This document shows positions 1 through 6,357 of a stretch of 10,480 bases of DNA, piece by piece. The notes below the pieces were generated by a model. That model ran no database searches. It saw nothing but the letters and a program-made list of their open reading frames with translations, and had not been told where the DNA came from. The first letter of the stretch is position 1; each line of letters opens with the position of its first letter. The translations under genes and the position numbers were made by a program. Origin of the DNA: an uncultured Lachnospiraceae bacterium (GTDB lineage: Bacteria > Bacillota > Clostridia > Lachnospirales > Lachnospiraceae); NCBI GenBank assembly GCA_948438565.1, contig CAOJLW010000064.1, positions 1 through 10,480 of the forward strand, in the 5' to 3' direction.

Positions 1-297
1 AATGCTAAGGTGATTACCGTAACCGACAGCGTTCATTCTCCGATGAATTTGTATTCCTCCTGCAACTTGATCGCAAAAAGCGATATGGCGTCGATTGTGG
101 ATTCCCTGGTGGCGCCTCTGAGCGTGCTCAACGCCCTGATTGTGGCGTTGTGTATGAAAAAACAGGCTGAGGTGGCAGGGACGCTTGAGATGCTGGAAAA
201 AATTTGGGGAGAATATCAGGTATACGAAAATGATGAGATTGATCGCGTGGACGACGCTATCAAAATACGATATGCCGGGATCGGAGAACAAAGGTGA
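1..297 (+). CDS. MurR/RpiR-family transcriptional regulator, C-terminal SIS-domain fragment (5' end outside window)
   Basis: The reading frame is open from the first base, so this is the last 98 residues of a longer protein and its true start lies upstream. The visible part fits the end of a sugar isomerase (SIS) domain. A strand ending in VITVTDS is followed by an SP.NLYSSCNLIA stretch, then a helix with IVDSLVAPLSVLNALIVAL and a final helix LEMLEKIWGEYQVY, which is the usual ending of MurR/RpiR regulators. Such proteins pair an N-terminal helix-turn-helix with a SIS domain that senses a phosphosugar; the helix-turn-helix is not in the window. The ligand and targets cannot be told from this fragment. 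Its stop codon overlaps the next gene's GTG start by 4 nt (GTGA), which suggests translational coupling. The family call rests on recognition of the C-terminal pattern; a stand-alone SIS protein is the main alternative. Confidence 0.8.
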   Translation, partial: NAKVITVTDSVHSPMNLYSSCNLIAKSDMASIVDSLVAPLSVLNALIVALCMKKQAEVAGTLEMLEKIWGEYQVYENDEIDRVDDAIKIRYAGIGEQR

Positions 298-1526
298 AAA
301 AAGTGATTGTAATCGGCGGAGGGCCGGCCGGGATGTTTGCTGCGCTTGCAGCGGCGGAGAGAGGTCATGCCGTGATACTGTTGGAAAAAAACGAAAAATT
401 GGGCAAGAAATTGTTTATTACCGGAAAAGGCAGATGCAATCTGACCAATGCGGGGGATATGGACGCATTGTTTGCCAATGTGGCGACAAATCGTAAATTT
501 TTATACAGTGCGTTTTATGCATATGATAATTTCCGGGTGATCGATTTTTTTGAAAAATATGGAGTTTTGACAAAAACCGAGCGGGGAAATCGCGTATTTC
601 CTGTTTCCGATCATTCCTCGGACGTCATTGCGGCGTTAAGAAAGGCTTTGATGCAGGCGGGCGTGCAAATACGTCTGCATACAAAAGCGGCCGGATTGCT
701 GACGGAAGATAGCCGGATTCAGGGGGTTTTGTTGGAAGATGGCGAGAGGCTTTTAGGAGACGCTGTGGTAGTGGCGACGGGAGGGTGTTCCTATCAGAGC
801 ACAGGGTCTACCGGAGACGGTTATCTCTTTGCCCAAAAATGCGGACATACGATTGTCAGACTGCGGCCAGCCCTGGTTCCATTTACGGCCAAAGAATCCT
901 ATGTGACGGATATGCAGGGCCTGACATTAAAAAATGTACGGGTAACGGTTTTGAAAGGAAAAAAAGTTTTATTTGAAGATTTTGGCGAAATGCTGTTTAC
1001 GCATTTTGGCGTTAGCGGGCCTTTATGCCTAAGCGCCAGCAGCGCGGCCGGCGATCTGGATTTTGGGCGGGAAGGTTTGGAGATGCGTATTGATTTAAAG
1101 CCGGCGTTAAGCGAAGAACAGCTGGACAAACGCTTGGTGCGCGATTTTTTAAACAACCAAAACAAGCAGTTTAAAAATGCCGTTCACGGTTTGCTGCCGG
1201 CTAAAATGCTGCCGGTAATCATTGCCCTTTCCGAAATTGATCCGGAAAAAAAAGTCCATGCCGTCACCAGGGAAGAGCGAGGCAGGCTGGGAGCATTGTT
1301 AAAAGCGTTTCCTGTGACGTTAACCGGATTGCGGGGATTTGAGGAAGCGGTAATTACCAGGGGTGGGGTTTCCGTCAAAGAAGTCAATCCGTCTACGATG
1401 GAATCCAGACTGGTTTCGGGACTTTATTTTTCTGGAGAGGTTCTGGATTTGGATGCCATGACCGGCGGGTTTAATTTGCAGATTGCCTGGTCTACCGGGT
1501 ATTTGGCAGGAAATAGTATTGGATAA
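294..1526 (+). CDS. HI0933/BaiN-like NAD(P)/FAD-dependent oxidoreductase
   Basis: This is a 410-residue flavoprotein of the HI0933 (YhiN/BaiN) family, a normal length for it. An N-terminal Rossmann dinucleotide-binding motif GGGPAG lies at residues 8-13, with the acidic end of strand 2 at Glu31. The family hallmark GKKLFITGKGRCNLTN follows at 37-52. A second FAD-contacting block near the C-terminus includes TRGGV, then SGLYFSGEVLDLD, then GGFNLQIAWSTG at about 391-402. The protein appears cytosolic, with no signal peptide or membrane segment. Clostridium scindens BaiN, a member, has been described as a bile-acid delta-4,6 reductase, and others are annotated as aminoacetone oxidases. The substrate of most members is unknown, and nothing here points to bile-acid metabolism. 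The GTG start at 294 is chosen because MKKVIVIGGGPAG begins there, GGAG sits upstream at 283-286, and it overlaps the preceding stop. It lies upstream of cmk in the same gene run. Confidence 0.9.
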   Translation: MKKVIVIGGGPAGMFAALAAAERGHAVILLEKNEKLGKKLFITGKGRCNLTNAGDMDALFANVATNRKFLYSAFYAYDNFRVIDFFEKYGVLTKTERGNRVFPVSDHSSDVIAALRKALMQAGVQIRLHTKAAGLLTEDSRIQGVLLEDGERLLGDAVVVATGGCSYQSTGSTGDGYLFAQKCGHTIVRLRPALVPFTAKESYVTDMQGLTLKNVRVTVLKGKKVLFEDFGEMLFTHFGVSGPLCLSASSAAGDLDFGREGLEMRIDLKPALSEEQLDKRLVRDFLNNQNKQFKNAVHGLLPAKMLPVIIALSEIDPEKKVHAVTREERGRLGALLKAFPVTLTGLRGFEEAVITRGGVSVKEVNPSTMESRLVSGLYFSGEVLDLDAMTGGFNLQIAWSTGYLAGNSIG

Positions 1527-1544
1527 AAGGAGCGGTGCAGCAAG

Positions 1545-2204
1545 ATGAATATTGCGATTGACGGGCCGGCCGGAGCGGGTAAAAGCACGATTGCCAAACG
1601 GCTGGCAAAGGATATGGGTTATATTTATGTGGATACAGGGGCAATGTACCGGGCGATGGCGCTTGCGGCAATCAGGCTTGGCCTCGATCCGGCCGATGAA
1701 GAAAAGATTTCTGCGGCAGGTGGAAAAGCGGATATTTCAATCCGTTACCAGGATGGCGAGCAGCAGGTGGTATTAGACGGCGAAAATGTCAACGGTCATA
1801 TCCGCAGTGAGGAAGTTGGCAATATGGCCTCCGCCATTAGCGTCTATCCTCAGATCCGCCAGAAGCTGGTGGCTTTGCAGCAGCGGCTGGCAGCCAGTGC
1901 GGATGTGGTTATGGATGGCAGGGACATTGGAACCTGCGTATTGCCGGAAGCGGAAGTCAAGGTGTATCTGACTGCCAGTCCGCAGGCCAGGGCAGCGCGC
2001 CGTTATCAGGAGATTGCGGCAAAGGGGCGGGTCTGTGATCTTGCGGATATTCAAAAGGATATTGAAGAGCGGGATTACCGGGATATGCATCGGGACGCAT
2101 CTCCGCTTAGGCAGGCGAAAGACGCCGTTTATATCGACTCTTCGGATATGGGCATCGAAGAAGTGGTGGATGCAATTCGGCAAATTTGTAAGGGGCGGCA
2201 GTGA
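1545..2204 (+). CDS. cmk: Cytidylate kinase (CMP/dCMP kinase)
   Basis: The protein has 219 residues, the usual length of bacterial cytidylate kinase. It phosphorylates CMP and dCMP with ATP to the diphosphates, which feeds pyrimidine nucleotide supply in the cytosol. The P-loop GPAGAGKS is at residues 7-14 and the CMP-binding motif YVDTGAMYRA at about 28-37. The GRDIGT motif, contacting the nucleotide, is at 125-130. The arginine-rich lid follows in the TASPQARAARR stretch. The ATG at 1545 follows an AAAGGAGCGG ribosome binding site at 1526-1535, and MNIAIDGPAGAGKS is the expected N-terminus. The gene lies 18 nt after the flavoprotein gene and ends 1 nt before the ispH start. Linkage of cmk to an S1 protein gene is widespread (cmk-rpsA in E. 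coli, cmk-ypfD in B. subtilis); here ispH sits between them. Confidence 0.97.
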   Translation: MNIAIDGPAGAGKSTIAKRLAKDMGYIYVDTGAMYRAMALAAIRLGLDPADEEKISAAGGKADISIRYQDGEQQVVLDGENVNGHIRSEEVGNMASAISVYPQIRQKLVALQQRLAASADVVMDGRDIGTCVLPEAEVKVYLTASPQARAARRYQEIAAKGRVCDLADIQKDIEERDYRDMHRDASPLRQAKDAVYIDSSDMGIEEVVDAIRQICKGRQ

Positions 2205-2205
2205 T

Positions 2206-3054
2206 ATGAAGGTGATTTTAGCAAAAAGCGCAGGGTTTTGCTTTGGCGTCAAACGTGCGGTGGACAAGGCCTATGAGGAAGCCAGAAAGAGAGAGGCGCC
2301 TGTCTATACCTTTGGTCCGATTATCCATAATGAGGCTGTGGTGGATGATCTGGAAAAAAAAGGAGTACACGCCGTTTTAAGTCTCGAGGAATTAAAACGC
2401 CTCCCTAAGGGAGTGATGGTCATCCGTTCCCATGGGATTGCAAAAAGCGTCTATCGGCAGATTGAAAAAGAAGGTTTTTCAATCGTAGACGCTACCTGTC
2501 CGTTTGTCCTAAAAATTCATCGTATTGTGGAAGAATATGGAAAACAAGGCTATCATATTGTGATTATTGGCAATGACGTCCATCCGGAGGTGGAAGGGAT
2601 CAAGGGATGGTCGCCTCCGGATCATACTACCGTTTTGCAGACGCGCCAAGAGGCGCAAAATTTTACGCTTAAAATTGGTAAAAAAGTGTGTATTGTTTCA
2701 CAAACGACATTTAATTACAACAAATTTCAAGAATTAGTTGAAATTATCGAGAAAAAAGGGTATGATATAATTGTTTTAAATACCATCTGCAATGCGACGG
2801 AGGAAAGGCAAAAAGAAGCGGCCGAGATAGCGGCAAAAGTAGACGCTATGATCGTAATCGGCGGCAGTCATAGCTCCAACACACAGAAGTTATTTGAAAT
2901 ATGCAAAAAAGAATGTGAAAATACTTACTATATACAGACACTAGATGACTTGGACGTCAGGCAGTTTTGGTCCATTGATAACGTAGGTATTACCGCAGGG
3001 GCCTCGACCCCAAACAAAATTATTGAGGAGGTTCAAAAAGAATGTCAGAAGTAA
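2206..3054 (+). CDS. ispH: 4-hydroxy-3-methylbut-2-enyl diphosphate reductase (IspH/LytB)
   Basis: IspH catalyses the last step of the non-mevalonate (MEP) isoprenoid pathway, reducing HMBPP to IPP and DMAPP with a [4Fe-4S] cluster. The product has 282 residues. The three cluster cysteines are Cys12 (in KSAGFCFGVKRAV), Cys98 (DATCPFV) and Cys195 (NTICNATEERQ). Substrate-site residues are also present: His41 (GPIIHN), His76 (RSHG), and His126 with Glu128 in the VHPEVEG motif. The GGSHSSNT motif is near the C-terminus. The frame is open further upstream inside cmk, but ATG 2206 is chosen because the family begins MKVILAKSAGFCFGV and an AAGGGGCGG ribosome binding site lies at about 2190-2198. 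It starts 1 nt after the cmk stop, and its 3' end overlaps the S1 gene by 13 nt. In some clostridia IspH and S1 domains are fused in one protein; here they are in different frames. Confidence 0.97.
   Translation: MKVILAKSAGFCFGVKRAVDKAYEEARKREAPVYTFGPIIHNEAVVDDLEKKGVHAVLSLEELKRLPKGVMVIRSHGIAKSVYRQIEKEGFSIVDATCPFVLKIHRIVEEYGKQGYHIVIIGNDVHPEVEGIKGWSPPDHTTVLQTRQEAQNFTLKIGKKVCIVSQTTFNYNKFQELVEIIEKKGYDIIVLNTICNATEERQKEAAEIAAKVDAMIVIGGSHSSNTQKLFEICKKECENTYYIQTLDDLDVRQFWSIDNVGITAGASTPNKIIEEVQKECQK
3025..3031 (+). promoter_or_regulatory. Ribosome binding site of the S1 gene, inside ispH
   Basis: GAGGAGG lies 10 nt before the ATG at 3042 and inside the last codons of ispH. It supports that ATG as the start of the S1 protein gene despite the 13-nt overlap with ispH, and it indicates independent ribosome entry rather than a fused reading frame. 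Confidence 0.85.
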
Positions 3055-4175
3055 ATGAATTTGAACAAATGCTGGAAGATTCAATTAAAACAATAAGGAA
3101 TGGAGAGGTAGTCGAAGGCACAGTTATCGATGTGAAGCCTGATGAAATCGTCTTAAATATTGGATATAAGTCTGATGGCATTATAACGCGCAATGAATAT
3201 ACCAATGAGCCGAATGTCGATTTATCCGCTGTGGTATCGGTTGGCGATACGATGGAAGCAAAAGTTGTGAAGGTAAACGACGGCGAAGGCCAGGTGCTCC
3301 TTTCTTATAAGCGTCTTGCAGCAGAAAAAGGCAACAAAAAATTGGAGGAGGCATTTGAAAACCAGACTGTATTGACAGCAAAAGTTGTGCAGGTATTGGG
3401 CGGCGGTTTAAGCGTTATTATTGACGAGACGAGAGTATTTATCCCGGCCAGCCTGGTATCGGATACATATGAAAAAGATTTAAACAAATATAAAGATCAG
3501 GAAATTGAGTTCGTTATTACTGAATTTAATCCGCGCCGCAGGAGGATTATCGGTGACAGGAAACAGCTTTTGGTTGCGCGCAAGGAAGAGCTGCAAAAGG
3601 AATTATTTGCACGTATTCAAGTGGGCGATGTGATCGAAGGGGTTGTAAAGAATGTAACCGACTTTGGCGCATTTATAGATTTGGGCGGTGCAGACGGTCT
3701 GCTCCATATTTCAGAAATGTCCTGGGGCAGGGTGGAAAGTCCTAAGAAAGCTTTTAAAGTAGGCGAGACCGTTAAAGTTTTCATTAAAGACATCAATGGC
3801 ACCAAGATTGCATTGAGCAAAAAGTTCCCGGAAGATAATCCATGGAATGACGCTTCGATCAAATTTGCGCCTGGGACTATTTTAAAGGGCAGAGTAGCGC
3901 GTATGACAGATTTTGGCGCATTTGTAGAATTGGCGCCGGGCGTAGACGCATTGCTCCATGTTTCTCAAATTGCAAGGGAGCATATTGAAAAACCGTCGGA
4001 CGTACTGTCCGTAGGCCAGGAAATCGAAGCGCAGATTGTAGATTTCAATGAAGAAGAAAAGAAAATCAGCTTGAGTATCAAGGCGCTTTTGAATGCAGAG
4101 CCGGAAGAAGAGTCCGCTTCTGTGCAGGCGGATGAAGTATCTGAGGACGCAGCGCTTCAAGCAGAAGAAGCGTAG
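3042..4175 (+). CDS. rpsA: S1 RNA-binding domain protein (short, four-domain ribosomal S1 type)
   Basis: The 377-residue protein contains four consecutive S1 (OB-fold) domains at roughly residues 21-90, 107-178, 194-262 and 277-346, followed by an acidic tail rich in Glu and Ala. Domains 3 and 4 carry the canonical DFGAF motif and the LLHISE/LLHVSQ pattern of RNA-binding S1 domains. Domains 1 and 2 are divergent, as in the ribosome-facing domains of E. coli S1. The length and four-domain plan match the short S1 homologues of low-GC Gram-positives (B. subtilis YpfD) rather than the six-domain E. coli protein. It may help mRNA binding at the ribosome or act as a general RNA-binding factor; the exact role of four-domain members is less certain. 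The ATG start has a GAGGAGG site at 3025-3031. The gene overlaps ispH by 13 nt and ends 5 nt before cheR. Confidence 0.92.
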   Translation: MSEVNEFEQMLEDSIKTIRNGEVVEGTVIDVKPDEIVLNIGYKSDGIITRNEYTNEPNVDLSAVVSVGDTMEAKVVKVNDGEGQVLLSYKRLAAEKGNKKLEEAFENQTVLTAKVVQVLGGGLSVIIDETRVFIPASLVSDTYEKDLNKYKDQEIEFVITEFNPRRRRIIGDRKQLLVARKEELQKELFARIQVGDVIEGVVKNVTDFGAFIDLGGADGLLHISEMSWGRVESPKKAFKVGETVKVFIKDINGTKIALSKKFPEDNPWNDASIKFAPGTILKGRVARMTDFGAFVELAPGVDALLHVSQIAREHIEKPSDVLSVGQEIEAQIVDFNEEEKKISLSIKALLNAEPEEESASVQADEVSEDAALQAEEA

Positions 4176-4180
4176 ATCAT

Positions 4181-4957
4181 ATGCTGGGCGATTACGGTAA
4201 ATTCAAACAAAGCATTTATGGTTTGACGCAGATTGATTTAAACTCTTATCGAGAGAAGCAGATGCGTAGAAGGATTGATACTTTGATTACTTCTAATAAA
4301 GCAATGTCTTATGAAGCATATGTCAAATTGATTCAAGAGGATAGTAAGAAGCTGGAACAGTTTATTAACTTCCTGACCATCAATGTTTCGGAATTTTACC
4401 GGAATCCGGAGCAGTGGAAGCGTTTGGATCATGAGATTATTCCAAGGCTGATCCGCACATTTGGTAAAAATTTAAAGGTTTGGAGTGCAGCTTGTTCAAC
4501 TGGAAACGAGCCATATTCCTTAGTGATGGCGTTATCAAGGTTTATGCCCTTAAATCGGATCAACGTGATTGCGACAGATATTGACAGACAAGTATTAGAC
4601 GCTGCCCGTTTGGGTTGTTATGATGAAAAAAGCATTGCGGGCGTTCCGGAGGATTTGAAACGGAGATATTTTCGTAAGGTGGGGAAATCCTATCAGATTT
4701 CTAAAGACATCAAAGCGCGTGTTTGTTTTCAACAGCACAATCTGCTATTGGATACCTATCCTTCCGGCTGTCATTTGATTGTATGCAGGAATGTATTGAT
4801 TTACTTTACGGAAGAGGCCAGGGATGAAGTTTATCAGAAATTTCATCAGGCTCTTTTTCGGAATGGTATTTTGTTTATTGGCAGTACTGAACAGATGATG
4901 AATTATAAAGAATTGCATTATCAGAAAGCTGGCCCATATTTTTTTTCAAAAGAATAG
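4181..4957 (+). CDS. cheR: CheR-family protein-glutamate O-methyltransferase
   Basis: The 258-residue protein has the full two-part CheR plan. An N-terminal helical domain (about 1-75) ends in TINVSEFYRN at 66-75 and is followed by a SAM-dependent methyltransferase fold. The SAM motif is ACSTGNEPYS at 104-113; most CheR proteins have GEEP where this has GNEP. ATDID follows at 131-135 and CRNVLIYF at 202-209. CheR methylates glutamates of methyl-accepting chemotaxis receptors using S-adenosylmethionine. No TPR or other extension is present. The gene starts 5 nt after the S1 stop; a good ribosome binding site is not obvious (only GAAGAAG near 4164-4170), so translation may depend on coupling. 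It is the last gene before a terminator and has no chemotaxis neighbour in this window. The substrate is inferred from the family only. Confidence 0.92.
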   Translation: MLGDYGKFKQSIYGLTQIDLNSYREKQMRRRIDTLITSNKAMSYEAYVKLIQEDSKKLEQFINFLTINVSEFYRNPEQWKRLDHEIIPRLIRTFGKNLKVWSAACSTGNEPYSLVMALSRFMPLNRINVIATDIDRQVLDAARLGCYDEKSIAGVPEDLKRRYFRKVGKSYQISKDIKARVCFQQHNLLLDTYPSGCHLIVCRNVLIYFTEEARDEVYQKFHQALFRNGILFIGSTEQMMNYKELHYQKAGPYFFSKE

Positions 4958-4967
4958 GGTATATATC

Positions 4968-5017
4968 GTTGGCATTGGCCGTTTGTTAGCATCGGCCAAT
5001 GCCAATTTTATGTTTTT
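4968..5017 (+). terminator. Rho-independent terminator after cheR
   Basis: The perfect inverted repeat TTGGCATTGGCC (4969-4980) and GGCCAATGCCAA (4994-5005) gains one inner G-C pair (4981/4993), leaving an 11-nt loop. It is followed by a T-rich run TTTTATGTTTTT at 5006-5017. It starts 11 nt after the cheR stop and is oriented to end the + strand run. The - strand gene that ends at 5026 also reads into the same hairpin. The downstream tract in that direction is only weakly U-rich, so bidirectional use is possible but less sure. Confidence 0.9.
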
Positions 5018-5025
5018 GATTGGAT

Positions 5026-6147
5026 TTAGAGACGTCCCTTCCATAAATTGTATTGATCTGTAAAAGCTCGGAGGAGGTGTGTGGCGTATTGATTTCGGGC
5101 ATGGGAATCAGACAAAAAATTCTCTTTTAGTTCAAAATAGGATATGGTTTTCTTTTCGCCCGGATAAAAACACGGGGAAAACAGGATTTCGCCCTGCGGC
5201 AGGAATTGGCCGTTCCGCTTTGTATAGCAGGTAGAGGCGGTGGCTTTTTTCCGATGTTTGCGATCGACAAAAGAAGCAACGCTCTTGTGGACGGCCATAT
5301 CTTCATCCGGTAAATAATAATAATCTTGATAATTCTCGTAATAGAATCGCAGAGCGCTGCATAAAACCTTAATAAGCAGATAGGCAGTCGCATCCTGACA
5401 TTTTAATCTGACAGGCCCGTTTTGGCGCAGCGCATCTGCTGGAAAAGGCATAGGCGGCTGTAGCGCGATCAAAAGTTCCGGAACATCGACGTTAGAGCCA
5501 TAAGGGCGGCTGTGGGTTAGGGAAACATGGCGTACATTTGCCGGCTCTGCAAAAAAATCCCGGTATGACAACAATGCCAACAGCTTTATCATGCCCAAAA
5601 GATCCTCGTAGTTGTGTAAAAGCAGCAGTTCTTCCAATTTGGGATCCGGATTTTTTTCATATTCAAAAAAGAGGGGGATGAGCTCGCCTCCGGTATAGGC
5701 GTCCTCCCGGGTGATATTAAGGAAATGTTCGAAAGACTTTTGTTTTTTATCCGGCAATTGAAAAAAATGCGACAGTTTTGCGGCAGTTTGGTACAGATCC
5801 AGACAGTGGAACGTATCTTTATGCTCCGGGAAGCCGCAAGCGGTTTCCCGGGCCTTGAGAAACGGGAAGTCAAACCTTTGACCGTTGAACGTAATGATGG
5901 CGGAGGCGGGGTTCAGTGTTTGATAAAAGCTTTGGATGATTTGGGGTTCGTCCTGCCGCTTTTGGGCCAGGAACTGCTCGAACTGTAACGTATCCCCTTG
6001 GCGCTTGGCAAGGCCAATCAAATAAATACTGGCTTTTTTTGGAGATAATCCGGTGGTTTCGATATCCAATAAGGCATCTCCATCGGAAAAATAGCGTCGG
6101 ATATAGATGTCGTCAGGCAGAGGGATGGTTTTGTGAAAAATTTTCAT
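5026..6147 (-). CDS. YprB-like RNase H-fold (DEDD) exonuclease-family protein
   Basis: The protein has 373 residues, read from ATG at 6147-6145. The N-terminal half (about 20-190) is an RNase H-like 3'-5' exonuclease fold with all acidic motifs: LLDIETTG with Asp28 and Glu30, FNGQRFDFPFL with Asp93, CLDLY with Asp117, and HNYEDLLGM with His178 and Asp182. This set predicts a two-metal nuclease acting on nucleic acid; the substrate is unknown. The C-terminal half (about 190-373) has no motif I recognise. It resembles B. subtilis YprB in its nuclease domain, as RNase_H_2-type proteins do. The start at 6147 is preferred over an in-frame start 15 residues upstream (6192), because an AAGGAGA ribosome binding site sits just before it and 6192 would lie almost at the predicted transcription start. 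The gene stands alone, divergent from rnfC and convergent with cheR. Confidence 0.85.
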   Translation of the reverse strand: MKIFHKTIPLPDDIYIRRYFSDGDALLDIETTGLSPKKASIYLIGLAKRQGDTLQFEQFLAQKRQDEPQIIQSFYQTLNPASAIITFNGQRFDFPFLKARETACGFPEHKDTFHCLDLYQTAAKLSHFFQLPDKKQKSFEHFLNITREDAYTGGELIPLFFEYEKNPDPKLEELLLLHNYEDLLGMIKLLALLSYRDFFAEPANVRHVSLTHSRPYGSNVDVPELLIALQPPMPFPADALRQNGPVRLKCQDATAYLLIKVLCSALRFYYENYQDYYYLPDEDMAVHKSVASFVDRKHRKKATASTCYTKRNGQFLPQGEILFSPCFYPGEKKTISYFELKENFLSDSHARNQYATHLLRAFTDQYNLWKGRL

Positions 6148-6153
6148 ATAAAG

Positions 6154-6160
6154 TCTCCTT
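6154..6160 (-). promoter_or_regulatory. Ribosome binding site of the YprB-like gene
   Basis: Read on the - strand, AAGGAGA lies 6 nt upstream of the ATG at 6147. This site decides the start: the longer in-frame alternative at 6192 has no comparable site. Confidence 0.85.
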
Positions 6161-6205
6161 AAAAATCGGCTGCATCTGCGCAGCGCAAACAATGATTAAA
6201 TGCTC

Positions 6206-6234
6206 ATTATAGCATTAAAGTCTTGTATCGTATA
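6206..6234 (-). promoter_or_regulatory. Candidate sigma-A promoter for the YprB-like gene
   Basis: On the - strand an exact TATAAT -10 (complement of 6206-6211) is preceded by TGC, giving the extended -10 element TGCTATAAT. At 17-nt spacing the -35 position (6229-6234) reads TATACG, a poor match to TTGACA, as is common with extended -10 promoters. Transcription would begin near 6199, leaving a leader of about 50 nt. An imperfect inverted repeat (6196-6218) covers the -10 element. Confidence 0.6.
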
Positions 6235-6253
6235 TAAAAAAGTACAAAATTAA

Positions 6254-6283
6254 TCTACAATTGGCGACAAAATGTGCTATAAT
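6254..6283 (+). promoter_or_regulatory. Candidate sigma-A promoter for the rnf operon
   Basis: An exact TATAAT at 6278-6283 is preceded by TGC (6275-6277), an extended -10 element. A -35-like TCTACA at 6254-6259 matches TTGACA at 4 of 6 positions with an 18-nt spacer. Transcription would start near 6290, giving a leader of about 68 nt before rnfC. I see no hairpin, riboswitch or attenuator in that leader. Confidence 0.65.
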
Positions 6284-6357
6284 TGAAGCAAAATGATTTT
6301 TATATCAAAGTGGCATATAGAAATCGAACAAATATTTAAGAAAGTGGGGCACAAAAA

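Noticed and set aside
2014..2205. Longer N-terminus for IspH, with the same frame open back into cmk
   Set aside because: The extra 64 residues overlap cmk and look like out-of-frame coding sequence. IspH proteins begin at MKVILAKSAGFCFGV, and a good ribosome binding site precedes ATG 2206.
3660..3930. Near direct repeats in DNA around the two DFGAF-encoding segments
   Set aside because: They are explained by the repeated S1 domains of the encoded protein and are not a separate repeat element.
5725..5988. An 87-codon + strand frame inside the YprB-like gene
   Set aside because: It lies antisense to the conserved exonuclease motifs and its product resembles no protein family I know; it is a shadow of the real gene.
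6148..6192. Upstream in-frame start for the YprB-like gene
   Set aside because: There is no ribosome binding site before it, it would be almost leaderless from the predicted promoter, and the added 15 residues are basic and unlike the family N-terminus.
6261..6266. TTGGCG as the -35 of the rnf promoter
   Set aside because: It lies only 11 nt from the TATAAT, too close for a sigma-A promoter; TCTACA at 6254-6259 has workable spacing.
6255..6357. A Rex (redox-sensing repressor) site or riboswitch ahead of rnfC
   Set aside because: I looked for a TTGTTAA...TTAACAA-type palindrome and for stable stems in the leader. Only short 4-bp repeats are present, which are expected by chance.
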